From NCBI RefSeq assembly GCF_019458805.1, contig NZ_JAIBOA010000023.1, forward strand, positions 62,001 through 126,000: a stretch of 64,000 nucleotides of DNA. Direction: 5' to 3'. Shown piece after piece: positions 63,716 through 64,000 of the stretch (position 1 is its first letter; each line of letters starts with the position of its first letter). This stretch comes from Actinomadura parmotrematis (GTDB lineage: Bacteria > Actinomycetota > Actinomycetes > Streptosporangiales > Streptosporangiaceae). Under the pieces are notes generated by a model, which was not told the origin of the DNA, searched no databases, and saw only the letters and a program-made list of their open reading frames with translations. Both the position numbers and the translations under genes were made by a program.

Positions 63716-64000
63716 GTGCCTTCGCTAGACGCCATCGACCATCCACGCGACCTCAAGGACCTCACCCCCGACGAGCTCGCCCCGCTCGCCGCCGAGCTGC
63801 GCGAGGTGCTCATCGGCACCGTCGCCGGGCGCGGCGGCCACCTCGGCCCGAACCTCGGCGTCGTCGAGCTGACCATCGCGCTGCACCGGGTGTTCGACTC
63901 CCCGGCCGACCGGATCCTGTTCGACACCGGCCACCAGGCGTACGTGCACAAGCTGCTGACCGGGCGCCGCGCCGCGTTCGACGGCCTGCGCCGCCGCGGC
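63716..64000 (+). CDS. dxs: 1-deoxy-D-xylulose-5-phosphate synthase, 3' truncated by window end
   Basis: The first 95 residues are seen; the frame continues past the window. PRDLKDLTPDELAPLAAELRE, GRGGHLGPNLGVVELTIALHRVF and ILFDTGHQAYVHKLLTGR are the conserved start of DXS, the first enzyme of the MEP pathway, which uses thiamine diphosphate to join pyruvate and glyceraldehyde 3-phosphate. GTG start with GAAGGAGAGG upstream. A DXS gene beside a prenyl synthase is typical of a cluster-borne copy that raises precursor supply for a terpenoid. Confidence 0.93.
   Translation, partial: MPSLDAIDHPRDLKDLTPDELAPLAAELREVLIGTVAGRGGHLGPNLGVVELTIALHRVFDSPADRILFDTGHQAYVHKLLTGRRAAFDGLRRRG

Overview
The window is very GC-rich with strong third-position GC bias. 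It carries several actinobacterial hallmarks: a cvn conservon, an F420-dependent oxidoreductase, a SAM-IV riboswitch, a remnant of the SAV2177-type methyltransferase family, a MocR regulator, many ECF-type sigma factors and a Tat-exported phosphoesterase. It most likely comes from the chromosome of a filamentous actinomycete; Actinomadura or another Thermomonosporaceae member is my best guess, inferred only from gene content. No rRNA, CRISPR array, insertion sequence or phage module was seen. Two tRNA genes are present: Lys-CTT and His-GTG.

Layout. 0-7.5 kb: the end of a GPH-type transporter, a double DUF427 protein, a secreted esterase, a DUF4015 glycoside hydrolase coupled to a lipoprotein polysaccharide deacetylase, and a Tat-secreted phosphoesterase. 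7.5-12 kb: a complete conservon (cvnA-B-C-D) with an extra divergent roadblock gene. 12-20 kb: a secreted protein, a decayed methyltransferase coupled to a P450, a TetR/MFS efflux pair, a TPR-like protein, and a TetR/quinone-reductase pair with a good operator. 20-28 kb: two tRNAs, a LuxR-type regulator, an F420 enzyme, oligoribonuclease, a PPOX/MocR divergent pair and an APH-family kinase.

28-50 kb is rich in envelope and signalling genes. It holds two tandem sigma factors, each fused to a zinc finger, a membrane helix and an extracellular Ig-like domain. It also holds a substrate-binding/VWA membrane protein, a secreted-nuclease-like EEP protein, an rRNA/tRNA methyltransferase and a surface protein. 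A 1477-residue protein follows, with four SseB-like domains, a 48-residue tandem repeat and an unknown C-terminal domain; its stop overlaps a 122-residue partner gene. Next come a SAM-IV-controlled class V aminotransferase, a lipoprotein, a class A PBP whose cytoplasmic tail carries seven TRxD motifs, a double FKBP isomerase and a Cys-rich copper-storage-like protein.

50-58 kb: an ECF sigma/anti-sigma-like pair followed by a secreted protein behind a CRP-like site, a low-complexity gap, a YbdK-type ligase, a DinB-like protein, a MazG-like protein, an aldo/keto reductase and a MarR/MFS divergent pair with a strong palindromic operator. 58-64 kb is the left part of a probable terpenoid biosynthetic cluster: O-methyltransferase, P450, LuxR-type regulator, secreted hydrolase, prenyl diphosphate synthase and the start of DXP synthase, which runs off the window.

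The strongest candidates for something undescribed are the SseB-array protein with its coupled partner, the paired membrane-tethered sigma factors, and a ~105 bp inverted repeat found twice, each time exactly between the ends of convergent genes.
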